From: Oscillatoriaceae cyanobacterium M7585_C2015_266
Lineage (GTDB): Bacteria > Cyanobacteriota > Cyanobacteriia > Cyanobacteriales > Oscillatoriaceae
Direction: 5' to 3'
NCBI GenBank assembly: GCA_015295835.1
Contig: DVEG01000003.1
Span: 124,001 to 188,000 of the forward strand
DNA: 64,000 nucleotides
Notes under the pieces: generated by a model
The model's database searches: none
What the model was told of the DNA's origin: nothing
What the model saw: only the letters and a program-made list of their open reading frames with translations
Position numbers and translations under genes: made by a program
In this document: in pieces, positions 16,556 to 26,548 of the stretch
Layout of the letters: the number at the start of each line of letters is the position of its first letter
Position numbering within the stretch: position 1 is the first letter of the stretch

Positions 16556-17560
16556 ATGCCCACTGCAAAAAACCGTACCATGACAGCCAACCCAACATAT
16601 ATGGGCGCACAGCCATCCGCACCGGCTGATATCGTGCGGACTTATCTGCACGAGATCGGGCGGGTGCCTTTGCTGACGCACGAGCAAGAAATTGTCTTGG
16701 GCAAGCAGGTACAGCAGATGATGCTTTTGTTAGAAGCTAAAGAAAAGCTAGAAGAAGAGCTAAAACGCGAGGTAACTCTGGAAGAATGGGCGCAGCATGT
16801 AAAGCTTTCTGAAGCAGATCTAAAAAGGATTATGCAGCAGGGGCAGCGTGCTAAGCAAAAGATGATCGAAGCAAACTTGCGCTTGGTGGTAGCGATCGCC
16901 AAAAAATACCAAAAACGTAATCTGGAACTGTTGGACCTGATCCAAGAAGGAACTCTCGGGTTAGAGCGGGGCGTGGAAAAATTCGATCCCACGCGGGGAT
17001 ATAAATTTTCCACCTATGCATATTGGTGGATTCGGCAAGCAATTACTAGAGCGATCGCCCAACAAGCGCGCACCATTCGCTTGCCTATCCATATCACCGA
17101 AAAACTTAATAAAATCAAAAAAGTTCAGCGGGAGTTGACCCAACAACTAGGGCGCAGTGCCACCCCTGCCGAAATAGCTCGAGAACTCGAACTCGAACCA
17201 GCGCAGATTCGAGAATATCTGACAATGGCTCGCCACCCGATTTCCTTAGATATCCGCGTTGGAGACAACCACGACACCGAATTACAAGATCTACTAGAAG
17301 ACGAAACCGCTTCCCCAGAAAACTACACAACTCAGGAATTGTTGCGCCAAGACTTGGACAACATGCTGGCAGAACTAACCCCTCAGCAACGGGAAGTCAT
17401 CACCCTGCGCTTTGGACTTAAAGATGGTCGCGAACTGTCCCTGGCAAAAGTTGGAGAACAACTTAATCTCAGCCGTGAACGAGTGCGTCAGCTAGAGCAT
17501 CAAGCCCTGGCTCAACTGCGCCGCCGCCAAGCCAACGTGCGGGAATATCTTGCCAGCTAG
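16556..17560 (+). CDS. Group 2 RNA polymerase sigma factor (RpoD/SigA family)
   Basis: 334 residues, cytoplasmic. Region 1.2 ([21 protein letters not shown]) lies near 23-45, region 2 with [20 protein letters not shown] and [12 protein letters not shown] at about 105-175, region 3 at 180-250, and region 4 with the HTH ([28 protein letters not shown]) at about 295-325. The absence of a long region 1.1 and the overall length fit the non-essential SigB/SigC/SigD/SigE-type sigma factors of cyanobacteria. It probably redirects transcription under stress or nutrient change. I cannot assign the exact subgroup, so no symbol is given. Met9 is an alternative start. Confidence 0.93.
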   Translation: MPTAKNRTMTANPTYMGAQPSAPADIVRTYLHEIGRVPLLTHEQEIVLGKQVQQMMLLLEAKEKLEEELKREVTLEEWAQHVKLSEADLKRIMQQGQRAKQKMIEANLRLVVAIAKKYQKRNLELLDLIQEGTLGLERGVEKFDPTRGYKFSTYAYWWIRQAITRAIAQQARTIRLPIHITEKLNKIKKVQRELTQQLGRSATPAEIARELELEPAQIREYLTMARHPISLDIRVGDNHDTELQDLLEDETASPENYTTQELLRQDLDNMLAELTPQQREVITLRFGLKDGRELSLAKVGEQLNLSRERVRQLEHQALAQLRRRQANVREYLAS

Positions 17561-17745
17561 CCTCTGCAAGTGAAAAGTGAAACCTTTAGTACGGCTTTGA
17601 TACCTCTCCCCTTCTAGGGGGAGGAGTATCAAAAACTTAAATCTATAAGAAATAAAGCTAGGCATATCAAGTTATAAGCATATTAGGTATCTGTAAACAC
17701 ATCTATCAAAATCGGATTTGGGGAAAGTAAATCGCGATCGCCCCC

Positions 17746-18423
17746 TCAATACTCAATCCCCGCTTGTGCCTTCACACCTTGTTCGCGGAAAGGATGCTTA
17801 ATTAAAGTCATTTCCGTAACCAAATCCGCCCTTTCAATTAATTGTGGCGGCGCCCCCCTACCAGTAAGGATAACGTGGGAATCCATCGGCTTTTGCTCTA
17901 ACCCCGCAAGCACCTCTTCAACCTGCAAGTAACCCAGCTTTAAAGCAACGTTGATTTCATCCAAAACTACAAGCTTGTAATCAGGATTACGTATAAACGC
18001 CAAACCCATTTGCCATGCCTGTCGGGCTTTTTCAGTATCCCGCTGACGATCTTGAGTTTCCCAAGTAAAGCCTTCCCCAAGGGCATGAAACTCTATCTGA
18101 TCCCCCCAACGGCTAAAAGCCATTTTTTCCCCCGGTTCCCAGGCTCCTTTAATAAACTGAACGATCGCCACACGGTAGCCATGCCCTAGGCAGCGCAACA
18201 CCATACCCAAAGCCGCTGTGGTTTTGCCCTTGCCATTGCCTGTGTGAACTATGATTAACCCTTTTTCCTTGCAGGCTTTTGCAAGGCGCTGCTCCTGCAC
18301 CTGTTTACGCCGCTGCATCCTCTTCCGATATTGCTCCGAAGTCTCTGAGGTAAAAGCTTCTTCCAAAGCTTCCTCTAAGGCGTTCCCATCTTCCTCTAAT
18401 ACGCCATCTACATTTGCTTGCAT
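17746..18423 (-). CDS. cobO: Cob(I)yrinic acid a,c-diamide adenosyltransferase
   Basis: 225 residues. A charged N-terminal extension (about 1-52) precedes the CobO/BtuR fold. The P-loop GNGKGKTT is at 62-69, then IVQFIKGAW, the Walker-B-like LVVLDEINVALKLGYL, and TGRGAP near the end. It transfers the adenosyl group of ATP to reduced corrinoid in the cytoplasm to make the coenzyme B12 form. The gene is monocistronic here. A cobalamin-binding protein gene occurs at 39282-40211 but is not linked. Confidence 0.93.
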   Translation of the reverse strand: MQANVDGVLEEDGNALEEALEEAFTSETSEQYRKRMQRRKQVQEQRLAKACKEKGLIIVHTGNGKGKTTAALGMVLRCLGHGYRVAIVQFIKGAWEPGEKMAFSRWGDQIEFHALGEGFTWETQDRQRDTEKARQAWQMGLAFIRNPDYKLVVLDEINVALKLGYLQVEEVLAGLEQKPMDSHVILTGRGAPPQLIERADLVTEMTLIKHPFREQGVKAQAGIEY

Positions 18424-18644
18424 AATTTGTTCCCGCTCTAACTCTCTTTTATTAAAGCTAATACAAAGTGTATACTTTGCATATATATATTAAGTTATTT
18501 AGACAGCCCTATCAACCGCAAAGGCGTTAAACTACATAGCTGGTTAAAGTTGGATTAAAAATAAGTTAAATCAAAAACGGCAGTACCTGCATTACTGAGA
18601 AAGAGATGTGATTTTTGTAACAAGTTTGTAACAAGGAGACAGCT

Positions 18645-18899
18645 ATGGCAGACTACTCAGATTTTTTATCTCCTCGGAGTCGTTACTACGGTAAGTTCAC
18701 ACCGGAAAATTTAGCGTTTAATGCGAACTTACAAGAATTTGCTCACAAAGTGTCTTTTATCTGCGCTTTAGAAACTAATGGCAAGATTTCTCCAGAACAA
18801 GCTTACGAAGATATAAAAGCACTTTGGGAGCAACTCAAAAGCTCGAAAGAATATCTCAGAATTGGGCTACCGCCTAATAGTTCTGATGAGGAAAGTTAA
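18645..18899 (+). CDS. DUF7219-like small cyanobacterial protein
   Basis: 84 residues, preceded by AAGGAG about 7 bases before ATG. The opening DFLSPRSRYYGKFTPENLAFNANLQEFAHKV matches, from memory, a short cyanobacterial family named DUF7219. It is all-helical and soluble, with a conserved C-terminal helix (ALWEQLKSSKEYLRIG). No catalytic residues are evident and its function is unknown. It stands alone between cobO and moeA. Confidence 0.75.
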   Translation: MADYSDFLSPRSRYYGKFTPENLAFNANLQEFAHKVSFICALETNGKISPEQAYEDIKALWEQLKSSKEYLRIGLPPNSSDEES

Positions 18900-19114
18900 T
18901 CTTTCAATAATAATGGGTAAGCGGTAATGCTGGCTCTGTCGTCAGATACCGATTTCCCATTCCCCAAAAGCAGCGGTAAAACTTAAAAATCGATTTTTTT
19001 GGCAAACCTACTAGGTTAAAAATAGGAAATTTATCTATGAAAGTAGATTATAGTATTTTTTTGAATTGTGAAAAAAGTTTGTGGCTTTTACAGCTAATTT
19101 AGGGAGAAAGGGCT

Positions 19115-20362
19115 ATGTTGCCCGTCAAACAAGCGGAGTCAATTATTTTAGAGTGGGTACAGCCCCTGGATAGACAGCAAGATGTGGAGAAAATAGATTT
19201 GCTGGTGGCAAGCGATCGCATTCTTGCAGAGCCAGTGACAAGTAATCTCGACTTTCCCCATTGGCACAATTCCGCAATGGACGGGTACGCGGTGCGATAT
19301 GAAGACGTAAAAGATGCAAGCACAGAAAAACCAGCTATTTTGCAAATAGTTGAAGAAATTCCAGCAGGATATGCACCGCAAATAACAATTCAGTCTGGTA
19401 AAACTGCTCGCATCTTCACAGGTGCGATGATGCCCCCAGGCGCTGATACTGTTGTCATCCAGGAGGTAACAAAGCGGGAAGGTTCACGTGTCGCTATTTT
19501 CGCAGCCCCGAAAGCAGCAGGGGCGTTTGTACGGGAACGGGGTTGTTTCTACAAAGCTGGAAGCACTCTGCTAAATGCGGGAATTGCTCTAGGAGCGCCA
19601 GAAATTGCTGTTTTGGCAGCAGCGCAGTGTACCTGCCTGCGGGTGTACCGTCGTCCCCAAGTGGTGATTTTCTCGACAGGCAACGAGTTGGTTGATCTCG
19701 CTTCCCCTTTGGAACCGGGCCAGATTGTGGACTCGAATCAGTATGCTTTGGCTACAGCGGTGGCTAAAGCTGGGGGAAAACCGGTGCTATTAGGGATTGT
19801 GAAAGATGAGCCAGAAGCTCTGAAAAAGGCGATCGCGCGCTCGGTAGAAATAGCCGACATGGTTATTTCTACTGGCGGCGTCTCTGTGGGGGATTATGAT
19901 TATGTTGATGAAATTCTGGCTAGTTTAGGTGCTAAAATTCACATTCGCTCTGTAGGGATTAAACCGGGGAAACCTTTAACTTTTGCAACATTTGTTTCTT
20001 ATCCTAGTAATAACCGAGTTTTGTATTTCGGCTTGCCGGGAAATCCAGTTTCGACGCTAGTTACTTTTTGGCGGTTCGTGCAACCGGCGCTAAAGAAGCT
20101 GTCGGGATTGAATCAGGGGTGGGAGCCTGTGTTTGTGCAGGCGCGCTCGCTACAAGATTTGCATTCTGACGGCGAGCGAGAAAGCTATCTCTGGGGGCAG
20201 TTGCATTTAGTTGATGGGCAATACGAGTTTCATCTTGCCAGTGGCAGTCACAGTTCGGGGAATTTGATTAATTTAGTGCAAACAAACGGTTTGGCGCTCG
20301 TTCCCGTTGGCAAAACTTTAATTCCCGCCGGCGAAAAGGTGCAGGTGTTACTTGTTAGTTAG
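19115..20362 (+). CDS. moeA: Molybdopterin molybdenumtransferase
   Basis: 415 residues. The start is preceded by AGGGAG. N-terminal MoeA domain with SAMDGYAVR at about 50-58 and the TGAMMPPGAD motif at about 104-113, a central MoCF/MogA-like fold with STGNEL, DSNQY and STGGVSVGDYDY, then the KPGKPLTF and GLPGNPVS loops and a C-terminal beta domain. It inserts molybdate into adenylylated molybdopterin to finish the cofactor used, for example, by nitrate reductase. Length and motifs are complete. It ends at a perfect hairpin (20380-20408). Confidence 0.95.
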   Translation: MLPVKQAESIILEWVQPLDRQQDVEKIDLLVASDRILAEPVTSNLDFPHWHNSAMDGYAVRYEDVKDASTEKPAILQIVEEIPAGYAPQITIQSGKTARIFTGAMMPPGADTVVIQEVTKREGSRVAIFAAPKAAGAFVRERGCFYKAGSTLLNAGIALGAPEIAVLAAAQCTCLRVYRRPQVVIFSTGNELVDLASPLEPGQIVDSNQYALATAVAKAGGKPVLLGIVKDEPEALKKAIARSVEIADMVISTGGVSVGDYDYVDEILASLGAKIHIRSVGIKPGKPLTFATFVSYPSNNRVLYFGLPGNPVSTLVTFWRFVQPALKKLSGLNQGWEPVFVQARSLQDLHSDGERESYLWGQLHLVDGQYEFHLASGSHSSGNLINLVQTNGLALVPVGKTLIPAGEKVQVLLVS

Positions 20363-20379
20363 TTAGCTTTTATAATTAT

Positions 20380-20408
20380 AAACCCGGTTTTTTCAAGAAA
20401 CCGGGTTT
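20380..20408 (+). terminator. Perfect 11-bp hairpin after moeA
   Basis: AAACCCGGTTT (20380-20390) and AAACCGGGTTT (20398-20408) flank a 7-base loop, 18 bp after the moeA stop, followed by a T-rich GTTTAGTTTC. It doubles as a member of the dispersed AGAAACCGGGTTTCT repeat family. Confidence 0.7.
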
Positions 20409-20480
20409 GTTTAGTTTCTGCTCACCAATTAAGCTAATAAAATAAAATATAATTGCGCTCGCCGGAGCTTTTATTATTTT

Positions 20481-20654
20481 TTAATTCCTTGCTGCCTCAC
20501 CTATGTATATTTCCTGCGCTTCCTTTTCGCTTATTCCCAAACGCCAGGCAAGCGCATGAAAATCTAAATGTTCCTTGTCCCGCCTTTTACGTACGTACTC
20601 CCTCAGCCGTTGCTGAATTTCCTGAGAAATCTCTGACTCCTCGATTCTTTGCAT
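20481..20654 (-). CDS. Small hypothetical protein, 57 residues
   Basis: An open frame from ATG 20654 to TAA 20481 has AAGGAAG about 6 bases before the start. The product begins MQRIEESEISQEIQQRLREY and is strongly charged and helical. Its second half (HALAWRLGISEKEAQEIYIG) looks like a compact helix-turn-helix or short antitoxin-like domain. It lies on the minus strand between moeA and the Ser/Thr kinase gene. Codon use and ribosome site look genuine. The family is not recognised, and no toxin gene is adjacent. Confidence 0.55.
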   Translation of the reverse strand: MQRIEESEISQEIQQRLREYVRKRRDKEHLDFHALAWRLGISEKEAQEIYIGEAARN

Positions 20655-20864
20655 CTTGCACTTCCTTTGAATATAAATGTTCCGTCTTTCTTTTCTAAAT
20701 GCTCATCCTTTCTTCAGGATATTATTTACAGTTTTATTATATCATCTCTTGCCTTGATTACGAGTAAATCTTTTCCGCCATTTTTTTCTAATTTAGTTCC
20801 TAATACAGTATTTTAACATTTACTAAAACGATTTTTTTAGCCTTTAGCGGTAAATTAACAAACT

Positions 20865-22463
20865 TTAAAATAAACCCCGCTTGCCATTAGGGCGTACAGT
20901 CATCCAATTCGTCTTAGCTAGAGCCAATTGTTCATCTGTAACGCGGGCCCCGGTGAGATTGGCTCCGCACAGATTTGCTCCGCGCAGGTTAGCATAGCTT
21001 AGATAAGCCTCAGTCAAATCTGCTCCTCTAAGATCAGCCCCTTCCAAATTAGCGTAACTCATATAAGCCTTACTTAAATTCGCGTCTCGCAGACTTGCCT
21101 GGATTAAACTCGCCCTCCCAAAATTAGCGCTAGCAAGATTTGCTCCTTGCAGGTTAGTTTTAGTCAGCTTCGACTGGTGAAAAATCGCTTCTGCTAAGTT
21201 AGCTTTTTGCAAGTCCAGTTGGCTGAGATCGCAGGCAGCAAAATCCCGTCGTCCCTTTATATAAGCAGTTTTCACCCCTTCAGCATCCCATTGGGTGGGT
21301 GTTTTTTTCATTTTAGCGCCAGAATTTCCTTTATTATCTATCATCGTCACCACATTTGACTTGCTGGCGCGAGTTTGATTCAATCTAGTAGCCGGCAGCC
21401 TAGTTGCGGAGGCTCTTGCTTTACGAGCTCGAATTGCTTCAGCAAGCTTGGAAATCTGTGGATCGGCTCCTGACGAGCCGCCAGACTCGAGCGCCGTGCG
21501 TTCTTCCGCTTGAATCACTGTTCTTGGTTGAATGATCATGCCTTGGGAGAGAACGTCGCGGTGAAACTCGACTGCCATTGCTCTGAGTACTTCGTTTGCT
21601 GACTGGAAGCGACGGCGTACGGAAACCTCTAGCATTTTTTCCAGTATGCGAACCATACCGCTACTGACGTCGATATGTTCGCGCCAATTAATTTCTCCGG
21701 TAGTCGGATCGTAACCGAGGTGATTGGGTGATTTGCCTGTGAGCAGGAAAAGGCAAGTTACGCCTAAGGCGTAAATATCGCTGGCGTATACGGGGCGCAA
21801 GGCCATTTGTTCTGGGGGTGCAAATCCGGGGGTACCGATCGCGAAAGAGGTTAGTTGTGTTTGACCGGTGCCGCCCATGATTGCTGTTTGGCTTACTTGG
21901 TCTTTAACGGCTCCGAAGTCAATCAATACCAGCTTTTTATCGATATTGCGGCGAATGATATTAGCTGGTTTGATATCTCGGTGAATAACGCGATGGTCGT
22001 GGATGTATTGTATAATAGGTAATATTTCCGTTAGAAAATTTCTCACCCCTAGTTCTGTGAAAGGGCCAGTGCGTTTTACTTCTTGTTTGAGGGTTGAGCC
22101 ACTAATGTATTCTTGAACTAGATAAAATTGTTCCTGGGCTTCAAAGTAATCTAATAGTCGGGGGAGTTGGGGATGATCGCCGATTTTTCCTAGGGTTTTT
22201 GCTTCTCTCTCGAAGAGTTCGCGCGCCATTTCAAAGATGCGTGCAGAAGTTGCCATCGGGCGTAATTGCTTGAGCACGCAAATTGGTTCACCGGGCAAGG
22301 AGATGTCTTTGGCGATAAAGGTAGCGCCAAAGCCGCCTTGTGCCAGGGCTTGCGTGATTTTATAGCGATCGCGCAATATTAGCTTCGAGCCACAGCTCTG
22401 ACATCTATGAGCATGCTCTGGATTTTCAGGATTTGTACAGATTGGATTTACACAGTAGCTCAT
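20865..22463 (-). CDS. Ser/Thr protein kinase with C-terminal pentapeptide repeats (SpkB-like)
   Basis: 532 residues. The N-terminus carries a Cys motif (CVNPICTNP...CQSCG, residues 4-25) resembling a zinc ribbon. The Hanks-type kinase follows (about 34-300): Gly-rich loop AQGGFGATF (41-49), Lys65, HRDIKPANI (161-169), DFG (182-184) and an APPEQ activation segment end. A basic linker (about 300-410) leads to A(D/N)Lxx pentapeptide repeats (about 420-515). The same order is found in cyanobacterial SpkB-type kinases. Catalytic residues are intact, so activity is expected. The substrate is unknown and the pentapeptide helix probably docks partners. Confidence 0.93.
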   Translation of the reverse strand: MSYCVNPICTNPENPEHAHRCQSCGSKLILRDRYKITQALAQGGFGATFIAKDISLPGEPICVLKQLRPMATSARIFEMARELFEREAKTLGKIGDHPQLPRLLDYFEAQEQFYLVQEYISGSTLKQEVKRTGPFTELGVRNFLTEILPIIQYIHDHRVIHRDIKPANIIRRNIDKKLVLIDFGAVKDQVSQTAIMGGTGQTQLTSFAIGTPGFAPPEQMALRPVYASDIYALGVTCLFLLTGKSPNHLGYDPTTGEINWREHIDVSSGMVRILEKMLEVSVRRRFQSANEVLRAMAVEFHRDVLSQGMIIQPRTVIQAEERTALESGGSSGADPQISKLAEAIRARKARASATRLPATRLNQTRASKSNVVTMIDNKGNSGAKMKKTPTQWDAEGVKTAYIKGRRDFAACDLSQLDLQKANLAEAIFHQSKLTKTNLQGANLASANFGRASLIQASLRDANLSKAYMSYANLEGADLRGADLTEAYLSYANLRGANLCGANLTGARVTDEQLALAKTNWMTVRPNGKRGLF

Positions 22464-22940
22464 TCAATTTCACCCGGATATTGCTCAGCTTTTCTGATTT
22501 ACTCACTTAAAGCCATCGTAGATGCGATCATCCCATCGACGCGCTTGCTCGATGGTCTTTAGTACCGCTCAGCTATACCCTACCTTAATTTAATAATAAC
22601 AAGGCTAGTGACGGCTTTTGATGCTGCAGATGCCAAGGGAACTAATGCCACCGCCACTCGACTGGTGTTACATTTGTCTGGACTATCTGGCGGCATCGAT
22701 AGCCCTCTTATTACTATGATTACTTATATTTGACTTATTGATACTCTTAAAGTGCCACCAAACCCTCTCTAGATAATGATTTTTTGCTATCTTTGCCATA
22801 TTTTTACATAATTATGTTGATTTGATGAAGTCCGGCGACCCAATATTGATTTTCCTTCTCTTTTTACAACTTCAGAGCGGTAAAATAATCTGGCACGGCG
22901 GAACCATTAGCCATAATTAGCAATTGATAACTATCCATCC
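22464..22940. other. Divergent intergenic region upstream of pheT
   Basis: 477 bp between the kinase and pheT starts. No reading frame, tRNA or T-box-like specifier structure is visible. The segment directly before pheT lacks a Shine-Dalgarno sequence. Confidence 0.4.
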
Positions 22941-25373
22941 ATGCGTATTTCTCTCAACTGGCTGCGGGAACTGGTAGATATTCACGTCACTCCAGAGGAG
23001 TTGGCTCAAACTCTAACATTAGCTGGATTTGAAGTAGAAGATATTGAAGATCGCCGCACTTGGGCTGAAGGGGTTATCCTCGGAAAAATCCTCTCATGTC
23101 AGCCCCATCCCAATGCTGATAAGCTGAGGGTTTGTAAAGTTGATATCGGGGCGGGTGGCGAACCCCTAAATATCGTCTGCGGCGCTCCTAATGCCCGCGC
23201 TGATATTTTCGTGCCGGTGGCAACTGTGGGTACCTATTTGCCGAAGATTAATTTAAAGATTAAACCGGCTAAACTGCGGGGCGTTTCCTCTGAAGGGATG
23301 ATCTGTTCGCTAGCAGAATTAGGGCTAGCAAAAGAATCGGAGGGTATTCATATTTTCGAGCTGGAAAATCCCCAGTTGGGCAGCGATGTTCGTCCCCTTT
23401 TGGGTTTGGATGATGTGATTTTAGACTTGACAGCAACAGCAAATCGTGCTGATGCTCTTAGCATGGTAGGTGTGGCGCGAGAGGTGGCGGCACTAACGGG
23501 TGCGAGTCTGCGCATTCCGGAAGCAGGGGAGGTAAAAATTTCTAAGGGCGAGATGAAATTGGCGGTGAAAATTTCTGAGCCTAACGCTTGCCCAATTTAC
23601 ATCGGTACGGCGCTCGCTGGTGTAAAAATTGGCCCTTCTCCGGAATGGTTACAGCGTCGTCTCTCTGCTGCTGGGGTGCGTCCAATTAATAATGTTGTCG
23701 ATGTTACTAACTATATTTTATTGGAATGGGGACAGCCCTTACACGCTTTTGATCGCGATCGCCTTTCTGCTCTTACTGGTAGCGAAAGCTTGACAATCGG
23801 CATCAGATATGCTAAAGAAGGTGAAACCCTAAAAACCTTGGATGGGCAAGAGCGTACCCTGCAAGGGCAAAACTTATTAATCACAGCTAATGATAAGCCA
23901 GTAGCTCTCGCCGGGATAATGGGTGGGGAAGAAACTGAAGTCCACGAGGGCACGCAAAATATTATCTTAGAAGCGGCTGTCTTCGAGCGGGCAGCAATTC
24001 GCCGTTCGGCTCGCGCCCTAGGAATTCGTACGGAAGCGTCTACGCGATATGAGCGCGGTGTTAACCAAGCCTCGTTAGAAATAGCTTGCCTTCGCGCTCT
24101 GAATATGATAAAGGAACTGGCAGGTGGAGAAGCGCTTGCTCAAGAAATTGCAAGCGTAAGCACCGCTACCTTTATCCGCAAAATAGAACTACGACTGCAG
24201 CGAATTCGTCACGTTTTAGGCTCAGTTAAACGGGGAGATACTACCGGAGAAATACAACCCGAAGATGTAGAGCGCATCCTGACTGCCCTTGGATGTAAGT
24301 TAGAGGCAGGAGAAAAACCGGGAGTTTGGAAAGTGACAGTGCCTCCCTATCGTTACCGGGATTTAGAAAGGGAAATTGACTTGATTGAAGAAGTTGCCCG
24401 CCTCTACGGTTACGAAAATTTCTGTGAAACACTACCCAGTAAGGCGGCTGTCGGTTATATTCCAAAAGAACAGCTGTTAACTCGAAAGCTGCGGGCGAGT
24501 TTCCGCGCTGCCGGATTGACGGAGTTGATGCACTATTCTCTCGTCAAGCCGCAAGCAGAAAATCAGGTGGTTCTCACTAATCCTTTGTTTGTGGAATATT
24601 CGGCACTGCGAATGGATTTAATTACGGGATTGATAGATGCTTTCGAGTATAATTTGCAGCAAGGAAATGGAGCTCTGAATGGGTTTGAAATAGGACGCAT
24701 TTTCTGGAAAGAGGGTGAGATTTTAAAGGAAGCAGAAGTGATAGGGGGAATTTTAGGAGGCGATCGCTCTTCGGGGCGATGGATTCGCAGTGGGCGCGAA
24801 CAGCCAATGTCTTGGTTTGAAGCAAAAGGTGTTTTAGAAAGTGTTTTCGCACGCTTAAATCTGACACTTGAATACAAACCCGATAAGAGTGATTCTCGTC
24901 TGCATCCTGGGCGAACTGCTTCTTTATGGGTTGGTGAAAAACAATTGGGTATTTTCGGACAATTGCACCCGCAATTACGGCAAGAACGGGGATTACCAGA
25001 TGAAGTTTATGTCTTCCAAATGGATTTGAATGGGCTGTTGGCTGTGCTAAGTCAAAAGACAAGTGCACGCCAGTTTCGCCCTTATTCTGCTTTTCCAGCA
25101 AGCCCTCGTGATATTGCTTTTTTTGCCCCGCTTGGTATATCTGTAGCAGAGCTAAAACAGGTAATGGTGAAGGCAGGGGGAACGCTGCTCGAATCTGTGG
25201 AATTGTTCGATGAATATCGCGGTGAAAATGTACCTGCTGGTGAGCGAAGTTTGGCATTTCGGTTAGTTTATCGGGGTAGCGATCGCACTCTTACCGATGC
25301 TGATGTTGAGTCTGTGCACCAAAAAGTTCGCGAAGCTCTTGTTAAAAATTTTAGCGTCAATCTAAGAAGTTAA
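22941..25373 (+). CDS. pheT: Phenylalanine-tRNA ligase beta subunit
   Basis: 810 residues, the usual bacterial length. The N-terminus [14 protein letters not shown] is characteristic. A tRNA-binding OB-fold (about 40-155, with [15 protein letters not shown]) is followed by the B3/B4 editing domain (about 210-390), the B5 domain (about 410-485), the catalytic-like core (about 490-700) and the C-terminal anticodon-binding FDX-ACB domain (about 715-810, ending [15 protein letters not shown]). It forms the alpha2-beta2 enzyme that charges tRNA-Phe. pheS is not adjacent, as in many cyanobacteria where the two genes are separate. No Shine-Dalgarno precedes the start. Confidence 0.97.
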   Translation: MRISLNWLRELVDIHVTPEELAQTLTLAGFEVEDIEDRRTWAEGVILGKILSCQPHPNADKLRVCKVDIGAGGEPLNIVCGAPNARADIFVPVATVGTYLPKINLKIKPAKLRGVSSEGMICSLAELGLAKESEGIHIFELENPQLGSDVRPLLGLDDVILDLTATANRADALSMVGVAREVAALTGASLRIPEAGEVKISKGEMKLAVKISEPNACPIYIGTALAGVKIGPSPEWLQRRLSAAGVRPINNVVDVTNYILLEWGQPLHAFDRDRLSALTGSESLTIGIRYAKEGETLKTLDGQERTLQGQNLLITANDKPVALAGIMGGEETEVHEGTQNIILEAAVFERAAIRRSARALGIRTEASTRYERGVNQASLEIACLRALNMIKELAGGEALAQEIASVSTATFIRKIELRLQRIRHVLGSVKRGDTTGEIQPEDVERILTALGCKLEAGEKPGVWKVTVPPYRYRDLEREIDLIEEVARLYGYENFCETLPSKAAVGYIPKEQLLTRKLRASFRAAGLTELMHYSLVKPQAENQVVLTNPLFVEYSALRMDLITGLIDAFEYNLQQGNGALNGFEIGRIFWKEGEILKEAEVIGGILGGDRSSGRWIRSGREQPMSWFEAKGVLESVFARLNLTLEYKPDKSDSRLHPGRTASLWVGEKQLGIFGQLHPQLRQERGLPDEVYVFQMDLNGLLAVLSQKTSARQFRPYSAFPASPRDIAFFAPLGISVAELKQVMVKAGGTLLESVELFDEYRGENVPAGERSLAFRLVYRGSDRTLTDADVESVHQKVREALVKNFSVNLRS

Positions 25374-25516
25374 AATATCAGTCCCGCTGGCAGTGTTCAA
25401 TATTCAATATTGAGCCTCGCCTATTTTTTGAAAACTAAAAAAATAAAAATGAAGCGGCTATTTATCCCAGCCGCTCCTGTCATTCCCGTCTTTTAGGTAC
25501 TTGCTTTTCCCTATAA

Positions 25517-25996
25517 TTACGCTGTCGAATCAGCGGTTGTAATAGTAATAGTGCCTGTCATTCCTGCTTCTGTATGACCTGGTATTGGGCATCGTAGTGA
25601 ATATGTCCCTGCTTTTGCTGGCACGAATACCCATTCAGCGAGCGCTCCCGGTTTCAGTTCTAATTCATGAATATTTCCTTTAATTTCTACTTTCCCGGCT
25701 TCTACTTTTTGTGTCCAACTTGCATCTGCAAAGTCTTTGGCTGTAAAATAATGTTTTTGTGGGCTGGGATTATCGAGAATTAGTTTATAACGTTTCCCGG
25801 CGATAAATTCCAGGTGATTTGGATAATATTTCAACTCATTAGTGGGGCTGCCCAAACTAATTTTTACTTCGGTTAAAGGTTGACGGGCAAGATCGTATCC
25901 TACTGCCATCACATTTGGCGCGCCCCAAAATCCGAGACCGAGTAAAATTAACAGCACTGCTGTTAATAATTTTTTATAATATGATAACAACTGCAT
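25517..25996 (-). CDS. Plastocyanin/azurin-like cupredoxin
   Basis: 159 residues. A signal peptide (about 1-31, ending NVMA) is followed by one cupredoxin domain. The type 1 copper ligands are visible: His82 (KHYF) and the loop CPIPGHTEAGM giving Cys136, His141 and Met146. It is longer in the N-terminal strands than photosynthetic plastocyanin and lacks its usual HNVVFD and CEPHRGAGM motifs, so it is probably not PetE but a related periplasmic or lumenal copper protein. It could carry electrons to a terminal oxidase; this is inference. Confidence 0.85.
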   Translation of the reverse strand: MQLLSYYKKLLTAVLLILLGLGFWGAPNVMAVGYDLARQPLTEVKISLGSPTNELKYYPNHLEFIAGKRYKLILDNPSPQKHYFTAKDFADASWTQKVEAGKVEIKGNIHELELKPGALAEWVFVPAKAGTYSLRCPIPGHTEAGMTGTITITTADSTA

Positions 25997-26022
25997 GATT
26001 TTGTAATTCGGTATTTGTTGGT

Positions 26023-26463
26023 CTATTTTGTTTTCAGAACTCGAATAAATTCTAGGGGCAAGTTATCGGTATCGGCAATAAATACGACTTCGTAGACGCG
26101 ATTGCCGATGATTTGTTGTGTAGGTTCTAGCAGTACTTTCAGGGGTTGAAATTGTTCTGGTTTTTCGGCGGCGGCTTTGGCGAAGCAAGCGCGCATTTCA
26201 GACAGCCAATTGGGCAAATCCACCACACGTTCACTTAAATCAAACGACAAATGATAGTAACCGGTATAGTGTTCGTCTGCAAATGCATCTGGTGCTGGTT
26301 GCGGCTGGGGGATTTGAATCAGCTCTAAGCGCCCGCCCAACCCTTCCATCCAGCAAGCAAGGGTAGTGCCGGTTGTAAATCGTTCGCTGACGGTAAAGCC
26401 GAGCTGTTCGTAAAAAGCGATCGCCCGGTGGATATTTGCAGTCCGTATCGAAGCGTGATGCAT
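26023..26463 (-). CDS. VOC-family (glyoxalase/dioxygenase fold) protein
   Basis: 146 residues starting MHHASIRTANIHRAIAFYEQLGFTVSERF, the classical first beta-alpha-beta module of the vicinal oxygen chelate fold. The partner module (TGYYHLSFDLSERV...VYEVVFIADTDNLPLEFIRVL) ends the protein. A candidate metal set is His3, Glu52 (LELIQ), His74 and the late Glu (PLEFI). Such proteins include lactoylglutathione lyase and dioxygenases; the substrate cannot be told here. It lies 26 bp upstream of the cupredoxin gene in the same direction. Confidence 0.85.
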   Translation of the reverse strand: MHHASIRTANIHRAIAFYEQLGFTVSERFTTGTTLACWMEGLGGRLELIQIPQPQPAPDAFADEHYTGYYHLSFDLSERVVDLPNWLSEMRACFAKAAAEKPEQFQPLKVLLEPTQQIIGNRVYEVVFIADTDNLPLEFIRVLKTK

Positions 26464-26548
26464 ATTTTTGCTATTTTGTCAAGCCATCTTTGCCCTTTAG
26501 CAAGCAAGCGATCGCCCACAAATGAAGGAGTACATTTTCCATTTTACG

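Noticed and set aside
22464-22940. T-box or other aminoacylation sensor upstream of pheT
   Set aside because: No T-box sequence (TGGNACCGCG) or specifier stem could be found, and such leaders are not usual in cyanobacteria.
25517-25996. Calling this cupredoxin PetE (plastocyanin)
   Set aside because: The copper ligands fit, but the usual plastocyanin segments around them differ and the protein is longer, so only the general cupredoxin name is used.
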